NCBI GenBank assembly: GCA_029564595.1
Contig: JAKQPS010000004.1
Span: 1 to 31,466 of the forward strand
Direction: 5' to 3'
Origin: a bacterium
GTDB lineage: Bacteria; UBP15; UBA6099
DNA: 31,466 nucleotides
The notes beneath the pieces were generated by a model, which was not told the origin of the DNA, did not search any database, and was given only the letters and a program-made list of their open reading frames with translations. Shown in pieces: positions 15,198 through 23,348 of the stretch (its first letter is position 1; each line of letters starts with the position of its first letter). A program made the position numbers and the translations under genes.

Positions 15198-18146
15198 ATG
15201 ATATACAGTCTAGTCGTTCTCAACAAACCGGCCATCAATTCCGACAGGAACGAGAAAATGGGCAGGGTCAAAGGCTATGTTATCGACCCTGACGCCCGCA
15301 AGGTCCTCGCCTTCATTCTCGCTCCCGACGCCGAAAAAGGCTCGCTTGATGTGGTTCCTTTCGACGCGGTGAAACGGATTTACGACAACGCCGTCATCTG
15401 CGAGGGCATCCCTGCCCCCATCCCAATCTCGGACAGGCCCGACCTGCTCAACGTATTCCTAAAAGACGTCGCGCTAATCGGCTCTCAGGTTATCACGGAC
15501 TCCGGAATGCTGGCGGGCGCGGTGCACGACTTCGCGTTCGACGAAAAGACGGGCGACCTCGCCCAGCTTGCCCTCCTGCCGGAGATGCCCGCCGCAAAAC
15601 GCGTCTCCGCAAAATACATCCTGAAAATCACGCAGTCCAGAATAATGATAAAAGCCGAGGCGCTGGACGATGTGCCTCCGGCTCCCGAAAAACCGGGAGC
15701 GCCGGGAGACGCCGCCAAGAAGGTAGAATGCGCGCCCCCGCCTCCCCCGCCCGAACCTGAACGCCCGGCGGCGGCTCAGCCGCCCGCGCAGGAGCAGGCT
15801 TTCGAGACCCCGCAGCCCGCCGCAGAAGAACCCGCCCAAACTCCATCCGAGCCGGAACCCGCCGACTCCATATTCGACTCGACGGACTTGAAGGAGTTCA
15901 TCAAACAAGCTTTCTTCGAAATGACAGGCATGATAGTCGAGAGAGTCAACGCGCTCGACGCGTCGGAATCCATAAAAAGCCTCGGCGAGAGACTGCCGGA
16001 AATGCTGAAATCCATAGGAGGCGCGCGCGCGGAGGCCGACCCCGCAGACGAGTTGATTATCGAGGAAAAAATCAAGCGCGCCCTATCGCCTCACATTAAA
16101 GAGTTGAAGGCCGACATAAACAAGCTTCTGGAAATAGCGTCCTCAATGAGCGCGGCCCCGCAGGCTGAGCCGCCCGCCCCTCCCGACCTCTCCCCCATCT
16201 CAAAAGCGCTCGCCTCCGCAGAAGCCTCCTTGTCAGAAAAAATAGACGCGGCGTTCGATTCTATCCCGCGCAGCGAACCGAAAGACATCGAGGCCGCCGT
16301 CGGCTCGCTCACAAAAATCACGAGCGCCCTTGAAGACATCAAAGAGCGCGTCCCGGCGAAAGAAGACATAAGAAAACAAATAAGCGACTACAGCGTCAGG
16401 TTCGAGGAGCGGGCGAACGCCCTTAACAGCGCGTTTCTGGCCGAACTGGACAAACAGATGGGCGCGGCGCGCGAAGCCATCGCCTCCGTCGAGCGGAAAC
16501 GCTCCGGTCCGGACGCGTCCGAAATCGTCTCGAAACTCGACGACCGGATATCGAACGCGATGGAAGACTTCCGGGACAGGTTCGCCGCCCAGTTGTCCGT
16601 CGAACTTGAGGAAAACTTCGCGCAGAAGCTTGAGCGTTCTATCGCCGCCGGAATGAGGGAGGCCGCAGAGGTGGCCCGCTCTCAGGCGGACAACTTGGCC
16701 CTTCAGGCGAAATCCGCGAAGGACGCCGTAGCCAAACTTGCGGAAGCGCAGGCGGCTCTGCCGGACAGGCTGAACTCAGCGCTCGACGCGGTGAGAGCGA
16801 AACTCGACGAGATAGCCGGAAGACCCCGCGACGAATCCGCCGGTTTCGACGCTGACGCGCTCGAAGCGAGGCTCGCAGAACGGCTGGACAGGATATCAGC
16901 CGCGGTGACGGCGGGAACACAGGAAACAAAGGCGGGAGCAGAGCGCGCGCTCGACGGGTTGAAGGCGGCGGCGGAAAACATTAAAGAATCCGTCGACAGC
17001 CGGTTGGCAGAGCGCGCGGACGTCTGGAAGAAATATCAGGACGATTCCCTCGGCGCGGCCAGAAGGCTCGAAGAGCGCGTCCTTGAGTTGCGCGAACGCA
17101 ACGTCAGCCTTGAGGCCGCCTTTGATTCCGCCCGCTCCGCCATCCTCGACGAGGTGCGATCCTACACCGACACCACGCTCAAACCGGAAGACCTCATGAT
17201 CGTCCGCGAGTGGCTCGGCGAGATAGCTCCGAAACTCAGCGACGCCGTCGCCCTGAAAGTGGACGAAGGGATACGCTCCGCCGCCGAAGAAATAAAACGA
17301 GTGGCCGAAAACACGCGCGGCCAGTTCGACGCGCTCACGGACTCAATAGGGCTGGCCGGCGAAAACCTCAGCGGCCTCGCAGACCAGCTCGTGAACGAAC
17401 TCGGAAAACAGTTCGACGAAAAGATGTCGTCATTGCCGGAAAACGGTCTGGGCCGCGAGGCGCTGGAGCAGTTCAAGTCGGAAATCGCAGAGCGCGTTCA
17501 GGCGTCCACGGACGCCGTTCGGGAACGGCTCGACGCCGCCGCACGCGACCGCGCGGAAGAACGCGACGCCCTCTCTCTAAGGCTCAACGAATCTCTCGAA
17601 AACGCCGTCTCGAAAATCAGAGAGAGCCTCTTGTTGGGAATCGAGGCGGGCAGGCAGGAACTGGCGGAAATGAAAGACCTCGAAAGCCTCCGGGACCGGC
17701 TCGAAGGCCGCATCGGCGACGTCGTGGACGACATGGTCGGCAAAATCGAAAACAGACTCGACCAACGAGACAGATACTACGAGGAAGGCGTAAGCTCCAT
17801 ACTCGCAAACTTGGAAAAACTCGTCAGCAGGGGGCTTAAACCAGATTTCGAGGGCATGTTCTCCGGCGGCGGCCTTATCAGCAGCCTGTTCGGACAGAAA
17901 CCCGCGCCGCAGAAGATAACTGGGAAGACCTCGCCGTACGCCGGCTCGCAGCCGCAGAGCGCTTCCGACGCCTCCCTGCGCCGATTCGCCTACCTCATCG
18001 GGAAAAAAATAAAGTCGGATATCGTAGACGCGGACGGCTCGACAATCGCCGCAGCCGGAGACACCGTCAACGAGGCCCTAATACGCTCGCTCAGGGATAA
18101 GCAACGCACGCTCGACCTGATACGAAGCGTCGATTTCAACGCCTGA
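15198..18146 (+). CDS. Large PRC-barrel / coiled-coil protein
   Basis: Function unknown; 982 residues. Two PRC-barrel-like units form the N-terminus: residues about 1-72 (KMGRVKGYVIDPDARKVLAF, VVPFDAVKRI) and about 85-155 (LIGSQVITDSGMLAGAVHDF, VSAKYILKI). A Pro/Glu/Ala-rich linker follows (about 158-225), with nine prolines in a row in one stretch broken only by Glu and Ala. A very long, highly charged Ala/Glu/Lys/Arg coiled coil spans about 230-890. The last 50 residues (FAYLIGKKIKSDIVDADGST then IAAAGDTVNEALIRSLRD) form a small separate domain. There is no signal peptide or membrane segment, suggesting a cytoplasmic structural or scaffold role; that is inference. GAGG 6 bases before the ATG at 15198 supports the start. 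A TATTATAAA-type AT patch lies at about 15093. Confidence 0.85.
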   Translation: MIYSLVVLNKPAINSDRNEKMGRVKGYVIDPDARKVLAFILAPDAEKGSLDVVPFDAVKRIYDNAVICEGIPAPIPISDRPDLLNVFLKDVALIGSQVITDSGMLAGAVHDFAFDEKTGDLAQLALLPEMPAAKRVSAKYILKITQSRIMIKAEALDDVPPAPEKPGAPGDAAKKVECAPPPPPPEPERPAAAQPPAQEQAFETPQPAAEEPAQTPSEPEPADSIFDSTDLKEFIKQAFFEMTGMIVERVNALDASESIKSLGERLPEMLKSIGGARAEADPADELIIEEKIKRALSPHIKELKADINKLLEIASSMSAAPQAEPPAPPDLSPISKALASAEASLSEKIDAAFDSIPRSEPKDIEAAVGSLTKITSALEDIKERVPAKEDIRKQISDYSVRFEERANALNSAFLAELDKQMGAAREAIASVERKRSGPDASEIVSKLDDRISNAMEDFRDRFAAQLSVELEENFAQKLERSIAAGMREAAEVARSQADNLALQAKSAKDAVAKLAEAQAALPDRLNSALDAVRAKLDEIAGRPRDESAGFDADALEARLAERLDRISAAVTAGTQETKAGAERALDGLKAAAENIKESVDSRLAERADVWKKYQDDSLGAARRLEERVLELRERNVSLEAAFDSARSAILDEVRSYTDTTLKPEDLMIVREWLGEIAPKLSDAVALKVDEGIRSAAEEIKRVAENTRGQFDALTDSIGLAGENLSGLADQLVNELGKQFDEKMSSLPENGLGREALEQFKSEIAERVQASTDAVRERLDAAARDRAEERDALSLRLNESLENAVSKIRESLLLGIEAGRQELAEMKDLESLRDRLEGRIGDVVDDMVGKIENRLDQRDRYYEEGVSSILANLEKLVSRGLKPDFEGMFSGGGLISSLFGQKPAPQKITGKTSPYAGSQPQSASDASLRRFAYLIGKKIKSDIVDADGSTIAAAGDTVNEALIRSLRDKQRTLDLIRSVDFNA

Positions 18147-18220
18147 CGCTCCGCGCGCGGCGGCGGTCGGAAACGCTTACCGTCCCGCCTCCCTGCGGAG
18201 CGCGCCGATTCGCTTTTTTT
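18147..18220 (+). terminator. Possible terminator after the coiled-coil gene
   Basis: CGCTCCGC just after the stop codon pairs with GCGGAGCG at 18195-18202, and a run of seven T follows at 18214-18220. The long loop and the ten bases between stem and T-run make it atypical. Confidence 0.35.
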
Positions 18221-18317
18221 GACAGCGCGGGCAAAAACCTAAGCCGGGACAAACATGCCCGGAATCCATGCTTTTCGAGTTTCTCCCCGCATTGATGAAA
18301 AATTCGGCCTGAAATTG

Positions 18318-18323
18318 TATAAT
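18318..18323 (+). promoter_or_regulatory. -10 box before the unknown 276-residue gene
   Basis: A perfect TATAAT lies 28 bases before the ATG at 18352. TTGATG at 18292-18297 is the nearest -35-like match, but at 20 bases spacing. Confidence 0.45.
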
Positions 18324-18351
18324 ATCTCAAACTTGCGCGCAGAGGTGACTT

Positions 18352-19182
18352 ATGGACAGACTGTACTGGGACATTTACGCCGTCAATACGGAGGACTTCC
18401 CGACCTTCATCGACCGGACCTCCAGCCACCTTCACATATATCTGGGCGACGTGCGCGAAGCCGTCGCGCACACAGACCAGATCAGCAAGTACGGCCGCGT
18501 CATCTACAACCAACAGGCTTGGGACACAGATAAGTTCAAGGAAATCAAAGACGAAGTCACCCAGCCTAACCACTACGACGTTATCAAGGAAACCATCCTC
18601 CGCGTGAACAAATACAAATGCGACAAGGTGGACATGGGATACGTGGGCCGCTGGAAAAACCCATATCAGATTGCCGACACTCATCTGCCGACCGGCATAA
18701 CCATCTCCTACGAGAAAAGACCCGAATGCCACTTCATCCGCACTGTTTTCTTCTCGCCGGAACACTGGTTCAATCTTCAGTGCAAGCCGCTGTTCCGCAC
18801 AGACCCCATAGTGGAAAAGGAGCCGAAAGGCTCTTGGAACATGAACCCGGTGGGGTTGATCGCCCCCAAACCGGAAAAATCTGCGGCGAACCGCCGCGCC
18901 ATGTTCAACATCGTTTCCGACTTCATCAAGGAGTTCAGGCCCGCCTTCACCGGCCTCGGCCTCTCCCAGTTCTACTTCAACTTTGAATCCGGAAACGCCT
19001 ACCTGACGGACAACGAAGCCAAAGAGCGGGAAGACCTGCTTCCTCTGATTTTTAGTTTCAGGGAAGACGGCAACCGCCCGATGTTCAGCGACTCTACGGA
19101 GATTCCGATCGACAACTTCGACAACACGCTTGCGCGCGACCAGAGGATGTTTTTCGACCGGAGATATTTTGAATTCCTCTAG
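18352..19182 (+). CDS. Protein of unknown function, 276 residues
   Basis: I do not recognise this family. The protein is soluble-looking (no signal peptide, no membrane segment) and rich in aromatic residues. It contains clusters such as DRLYWDIYAVN at the N-terminus, GYVGRWKNPYQIADTHLP, FFSPEHWFNLQCKPLF, and a C-terminal LARDQRMFFDRRYFEFL. The mixed charged and aromatic pattern looks like a folded alpha/beta enzyme or binding domain, but no catalytic motif is clear. It has its own -10 box and a good ribosome site (GAGGTG before 18352), and base composition like its neighbours. It is followed after 17 bases by a diguanylate cyclase in the same direction, so the two may work together; this is inference. 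Confidence 0.8.
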   Translation: MDRLYWDIYAVNTEDFPTFIDRTSSHLHIYLGDVREAVAHTDQISKYGRVIYNQQAWDTDKFKEIKDEVTQPNHYDVIKETILRVNKYKCDKVDMGYVGRWKNPYQIADTHLPTGITISYEKRPECHFIRTVFFSPEHWFNLQCKPLFRTDPIVEKEPKGSWNMNPVGLIAPKPEKSAANRRAMFNIVSDFIKEFRPAFTGLGLSQFYFNFESGNAYLTDNEAKEREDLLPLIFSFREDGNRPMFSDSTEIPIDNFDNTLARDQRMFFDRRYFEFL

Positions 19183-19199
19183 ATCGGCCTTCTCGACGG

Positions 19200-20891
19200 A
19201 TGAAAAGGGATAAAGGCAGCAGGCAGTTCGCGCCCCCATCGGCGCCGGACGGACGCGACCGCTTCTTCCTCGCGCCCCGGCTCGTCCTCTTCGCCGGAAC
19301 AGCCGTCTGGCTCTTCACAACATCCCAACAGATGGTCTTCCTCGAAGGCGAAAGCTCCCGACTCATCTCCGGCGTGGTCCCCCTGCTTGTGATGTTCGCC
19401 GTCTACACCGGCATGTTCCATCTTCTAGCCCGGCTCTACCCCTCGCGCGCAAAAGGCGTCTATTTCATATCCACCGTCGTGGACGTCGCCTTCATCACGC
19501 TGCTCATCCGCGCCACAGGCTCGTGCCAGAGCAATTTCTATCTCGCCTACTACCCGTTCATCGCGCTGGCTGTGTTCTATTTCGGCGTAGGCGGAGGGGG
19601 CGTCGTCGCCGCTCTTTCCTCCGCCGCCTACCTCCTGATTTATCTTGCCAATCCTCAACAGCTTTTCGCCGCCGACTTCGCCCTCCGCCTCGGTTTCATG
19701 TTCATGGTGTTCTTCGTCCTCGCCTTCTTGGAAGAGAATGCCCGGAGAGCGCGCGCGGATATAGAACGGCAGAAAAACACCATCGACGCGCTCAACGCCC
19801 GTCTCGAAGAGCGTTTCATGGACATCGTCGAGGACAAGGAAAACCTCTCCCGCCTAGTAGAGGAGAAAGAACGTCTGCTCAACTCCCAGAATCTCCTGAC
19901 AGCCCGGCGCCGCGCCCACATCTCTTTCGCAAAAGAACTGAACGCCCAGAACGACGTCGCCAAAACCGCGATGCTCTTCAACAGGTACGCCAAAGGACTG
20001 CTCGAAACCGACAGGGCGGACATCGTGATAGTGAACTTCTCGGCGAAAACCGCCGCCCTCCACCCGGACGACTCTGAAGACCGTCCGACCGAAATCCCCA
20101 TCGACCATCCGCTGATACTGAAGGCCGAGCGAGAGGCCGACTCCGCCGGATTCTTCGAGGCGACTTGGAACAGCGCCGAGGCCGCGGACATCCCCTGCTC
20201 CATCCTCGTCGCCCCCACCCAGCCTTCCGCCATGCACGTCCAAACACTTTCGGGCGCAGGCGAAAAATTCACCGGCCTCTTCATCGCCTCAAGCTACGAC
20301 GACTACGTTTTCGACCCCGACATCCTCGACGAGCTTCGCATCCTCTGCAACCACCTCGCCGTCGCAATCGAAAACATGTCCCTCAGAACAAAACTTCAGG
20401 ACATGGCGGACACCGACGGCCTCACCGCCGTCTTCAACCACAGGTATTTCCAGAGCGCGTTGGAGCGGGAAATCATCCGCTACAGAAGATACAAACGCCC
20501 CCTGACGCTCCTGATGATCGACATAGACCACTTCAAAAAGCTCAACGACTGCCACGGCCACCAGACGGGCGACATCGTCCTTCGCGGCATGTGCGACATT
20601 GTCAAAAAGCAACTGCGCAACTCCGACATCCTCTGCCGCTACGGCGGCGAGGAGTTCGGCGTCGTCATGCCGGAAACCGACGTTTCGGGAGCGATGGTGG
20701 TGGCTGAACGCGTCCGCAGCGCCGTCGAAAAACAGCCGTTCACATCCGTAGACGGCGAACCCCTGAATATCACCGTCAGCCTCGGACTCGGCGCCTTCCC
20801 GCCTGCCGAAGACGCCGAATCCATTGTCAAAGCCGCAGACGAAGCCCTCTACCGCGCAAAAGAATCCGGCAGAAACCGCGTCGCCTGCTGA
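19200..20891 (+). CDS. Membrane diguanylate cyclase (GGDEF)
   Basis: The protein makes the second messenger cyclic di-GMP. The N-terminal 180 residues carry about five or six hydrophobic membrane segments (for example LISGVVPLLVMFAVYTGMF, VVAALSSAAYLLIYLA, LGFMFMVFFVLAFLE). A coiled-coil signalling helix follows (about 180-235), then a GAF-like region (about 245-395), then the GGDEF domain (about 400-563). The active site is intact, YGGEEF at 481-486, with LLMIDIDHFKKLND. The product-inhibition site RxxD (Arg473-Asp476) sits exactly five residues before it, so feedback control by c-di-GMP is expected. No EAL domain is present. A PilZ-REC protein 2.5 kb downstream is a plausible reader of the signal. 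Confidence 0.95.
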   Translation: MKRDKGSRQFAPPSAPDGRDRFFLAPRLVLFAGTAVWLFTTSQQMVFLEGESSRLISGVVPLLVMFAVYTGMFHLLARLYPSRAKGVYFISTVVDVAFITLLIRATGSCQSNFYLAYYPFIALAVFYFGVGGGGVVAALSSAAYLLIYLANPQQLFAADFALRLGFMFMVFFVLAFLEENARRARADIERQKNTIDALNARLEERFMDIVEDKENLSRLVEEKERLLNSQNLLTARRRAHISFAKELNAQNDVAKTAMLFNRYAKGLLETDRADIVIVNFSAKTAALHPDDSEDRPTEIPIDHPLILKAEREADSAGFFEATWNSAEAADIPCSILVAPTQPSAMHVQTLSGAGEKFTGLFIASSYDDYVFDPDILDELRILCNHLAVAIENMSLRTKLQDMADTDGLTAVFNHRYFQSALEREIIRYRRYKRPLTLLMIDIDHFKKLNDCHGHQTGDIVLRGMCDIVKKQLRNSDILCRYGGEEFGVVMPETDVSGAMVVAERVRSAVEKQPFTSVDGEPLNITVSLGLGAFPPAEDAESIVKAADEALYRAKESGRNRVAC

Positions 20892-20930
20892 CAAGCCCCT
20901 TATTCTCTTTGTTTTATCCCGGATTCGTCA

Positions 20931-21119
20931 TTGAACCTGAATCCGCCATTAGGATTCGGACGCGATTGTTCAGAGCGGATGAAATGCGAGACGCAAGGCG
21001 CGTTTTTGCAGCGAATAGAACATACGGTTCATGAACAAAAAAACGCGGCGGCAACGAAGCAGTTCGCCGCTATGAAAATCGCCCCGGTTCGTCGGCTCTA
21101 TCGGCGAATCCGGGTTGAA
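20931..21119. repeat. Foldback repeat family B, copy 1
   Basis: About 190 bp between the diguanylate cyclase and the STAS gene. The ends are imperfect inverted repeats (TTGAACCTGAATCCGCC at left; GGCGAATCCGGGTTGAA at right), and inner segments can pair too (TTCAGAGCGGATGAA with TTCGCCGCTATGAA). Clear relatives lie at about 22764 and, reversed and truncated, at about 24173. No open frame of interest and no transposase. Confidence 0.72.
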
Positions 21120-21165
21120 AGCATTGCGTTTCTTAAAATAGCGCAAAACAACGCAACAGCGACGT

Positions 21166-21537
21166 TCAGCCGCGGGAAGAGGCGATTCTATCAAGCGCGT
21201 CTTTTTCGTCGGGCAGAATCATCAGTATCTGGTGAAGAGAAAACTGGTCGAACACCCTTGCAAGCTCGCCTTCGAGGCCGACCACCCATATTTGCTTTCC
21301 GGCTTTTTTGAACGACTGGCTGCTTTCGACAAGCAGCCCGATTCCGCTGCTGCTTATGAAGTCCATCTCTTTGAAGTTGAGCACAAGATTCTTCACCGGC
21401 CTGTCCAGTTGCGGTTTCACAGCGCGGCGGAAATCTTCCATGTTCGACATAAAGACGCCGCCAATCAGGTCGACCACCACCGTGCCGTTATCGGGGTCGA
21501 CATCGCGCGCCCTGTATTCAAACTCGTTGACTCTCAT
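21166..21537 (-). CDS. STAS-domain anti-sigma factor antagonist
   Basis: A 123-residue single STAS domain of the SpoIIAA/RsbV type. These proteins bind an anti-sigma kinase when unphosphorylated and release its sigma factor, or act in related partner-switch circuits. The motif NFKEMDFISSSGIGLLVE contains the Ser residues at the usual phosphorylation site (DxSSSG/xGL). VVVDLIGGVF at the start and QIWVVGLEGELARVFDQ near the end fit the fold. The frame is open 15 residues further upstream, but the ATG at 21537 has GGAG about 7 bases upstream. A -10 box TATAAT (21587-21592, minus) lies in the divergent gap. No partner kinase or phosphatase gene is adjacent. Confidence 0.9.
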   Translation of the reverse strand: MRVNEFEYRARDVDPDNGTVVVDLIGGVFMSNMEDFRRAVKPQLDRPVKNLVLNFKEMDFISSSGIGLLVESSQSFKKAGKQIWVVGLEGELARVFDQFSLHQILMILPDEKDALDRIASSRG

Positions 21538-21586
21538 AGCGTGTCTCCGCCGTCGACAGGTTGGATGAATCCGTGTTTCCAATGTG

Positions 21587-21592
21587 ATTATA
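21587..21592 (-). promoter_or_regulatory. -10 box of the STAS gene
   Basis: A TATAAT on the minus strand lies about 50 bases before the STAS start; the -35 region is weak. Confidence 0.45.
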
Positions 21593-21666
21593 CCCCAAAA
21601 GAAAGAGTCGTCCCGACGGTCCGAAAAAAAACACGCCCGCGAGCGCTCGAAAAAACGCGCAACTTT

Positions 21667-21696
21667 TTCACTCTTAAAGAGACACTATTCTATACA
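21667..21696 (+). promoter_or_regulatory. Promoter of ddl
   Basis: TTCACT (21667-21672) and TATACA (21691-21696), spaced by 18 bases, lie about 55 bases before the ddl ATG. It is divergent from the STAS promoter. Confidence 0.4.
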
Positions 21697-21750
21697 GCGC
21701 GAGCGGGCGAGAGGCCCGCGACGCAGCGCGGAACCGCAGGGGATCAGAGC

Positions 21751-22698
21751 ATGAAAAAACCATTCGAGGGAAATCGCGTCGGCGTGTTGATGGGCGGGAC
21801 GTCGGGAGAGCGCGAAGTGTCGTTGCGCTCCGGAAAAGGAGTCCTCGACTCTCTGACGAGGCAGGGCTACGACGCCGTGGGAATAGATGTCGGATCGGAT
21901 GTCGCCGAAAATCTGAGAGCAGAGAAGGTGGAAGTCGCGTATATCGCCCTGCACGGCAAAGGCGGAGAGGACGGCGCTATACAGGGACTGCTCGAAACAA
22001 TGCGGCTTCCCTACACCGGCTCCGGCGTGGCCGCCAGCGCGATTGCGATGGACAAAGAACTGACTAAACTGCTCTTCAGGCACAGAGGCGTTCCCGTCCT
22101 CGAAGACTCCTATCCTGACAGGTCGAAAAAACTGAGCGAATGTTGCGCCGCAGCCATAGCGGCGACCGGGCTGCCTGCGATCGTTAAACCTCTGTCCGAA
22201 GGCTCAAGCCTCGGCGTGGAAATCGCGCGCGACGAACGCGCCCTCAGAGACTCCGTCGGCAGACTCGTCGATAAGTTCGGCCGGGCTATGGTGGAGCGGT
22301 TCGTCTCAGGCCGCGAGATTACTGTCGGCGTCCTCGGATGCGGCGAATCTCTTCGCGCCCTTCCCATTCTCGAACTGGTCCCGAAAAACGAATTCTACGA
22401 CTTCGAGGCAAAATATACCAAGGGAATGACTCAGTTGATATGTCCCGCAAGACTGGACTCTGCGACTACGGAGCGGGCGATGGGGCTGGCTGTGGCGGCG
22501 CACCGCGCTCTCGGCTGCCACGGGGTCTCCCGCGTCGACTTCATAGTGGCTCCCGACGGCGGCATGTTCGCCCTCGAACTGAACTCCATCCCCGGCATGA
22601 CCCCCACCAGCGACTTGCCCGAAGAAATCGCCGCCGAAGGCGGCTCCTACGACACCCTAGTCCTCGAAATCCTCTCTTCCGCCACTCTGGACAGATGA
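21751..22698 (+). CDS. ddl: D-alanine--D-alanine ligase
   Basis: Ddl joins two D-alanines for peptidoglycan precursors, using ATP. The protein shows the ATP-grasp features: VGVLMGGTSGEREVSLRSG at the N-terminus, ALHGKGGEDGAIQGLLE, LPYTGSGVAASAIAMDKELT, PAIVKPLSEGSSLGV, FYDFEAKY, and the metal-binding end FALELNSIPGMTPTS. It has 315 residues, the standard length. The frame continues upstream through the STAS region, but AGGGGAT about 7 bases before the ATG at 21751 and the family N-terminus fix the start. In many bacteria ddl lies in the mur cluster; here it stands alone between regulatory genes and repeats. Confidence 0.96.
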   Translation: MKKPFEGNRVGVLMGGTSGEREVSLRSGKGVLDSLTRQGYDAVGIDVGSDVAENLRAEKVEVAYIALHGKGGEDGAIQGLLETMRLPYTGSGVAASAIAMDKELTKLLFRHRGVPVLEDSYPDRSKKLSECCAAAIAATGLPAIVKPLSEGSSLGVEIARDERALRDSVGRLVDKFGRAMVERFVSGREITVGVLGCGESLRALPILELVPKNEFYDFEAKYTKGMTQLICPARLDSATTERAMGLAVAAHRALGCHGVSRVDFIVAPDGGMFALELNSIPGMTPTSDLPEEIAAEGGSYDTLVLEILSSATLDR

Positions 22699-22763
22699 TA
22701 ACGGCGCTTAAGCAATGACAAAAAGAAGGCCGAAGAAAAAGAAACAAACGCCAATTAGCAGCC

Positions 22764-22992
22764 ATTAAATCCGAATCCGCCGTTAGGGTTCGCAAGCCAT
22801 TGTTCAGAGCGGATGAAACACGGAACGCAACGCTCTTTTTTGCGGCAGGGGCGGGATTGCCCCGCCCCAAATTGTCGCAGTTGTCGGGCGCGGAAACCGC
22901 GCTCCTGCTAACAAAAAAGCGCCGGCAACAATTCGGTTCGCCGCTGTGAAAATCGCCCCGCTTCGCCGGCTCCATCGGCTAATCCGGGTTGA
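22764..22992. repeat. Foldback repeat family B, copy 2
   Basis: Same orientation and same conserved blocks as the copy at 20931-21119 (for example TTGTTCAGAGCGGATGAAA and ATGAAAATCGCCCC or near-identical forms). The centre is different and longer, with an extra G/C hairpin GGGGCGGG-ATTGC-CCCGCCCC. This points to a family with conserved ends and a variable middle. It lies in the 650-base gap after ddl. Confidence 0.72.
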
Positions 22993-23084
22993 ACCTCTTC
23001 AAAACGTTTCAATGGTAGTCGCGGAAGAATACCTATCGCGCTTCCCTCCCGATGCCCTTGTTAAATGTTTTTGAAGTGTATTTC

Positions 23085-23217
23085 CTTGAAAACCCTTTCC
23101 CAATATCTTTTCACATGATACGCGCCGAAAGCGGAAGCGAAGCTCCGCGTTCGGCGCTAGCGTGAAATGTTTTGAAAGGGATTTTAAGGGAAAACTTTTT
23201 CAAAAGTTTTCCCTTAA
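23085..23217. repeat. Repeat family C with long AT-rich hairpin
   Basis: An imperfect inverted repeat (AAAACCCTTTC paired with GAAAGGGATTTT) encloses a G/C hairpin (GCGCCGAA with TTCGGCGC). It is followed by a perfect 16-bp stem with a 2-base loop at 23184-23217 (TTAAGGGAAAACTTTT and its complement), then TTTTT. The last part could work as a terminator in either direction. The unit recurs in reverse orientation at 10246-10345. The rest of the ddl-to-PilZ gap (22993-23084, 23218-23324) shows no gene. Confidence 0.65.
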
Positions 23218-23348
23218 TTTTTCCCATAATAAATTCCCATAAATTTCCGGCCGCGCGATTGCTTTAATGCGTTTTTGATTTATCATTATCTTGTCACGCT
23301 GAAAAGACGGAGAAACCGCGCGGGTTGCCGCGCGACAGGAGCGCAATA

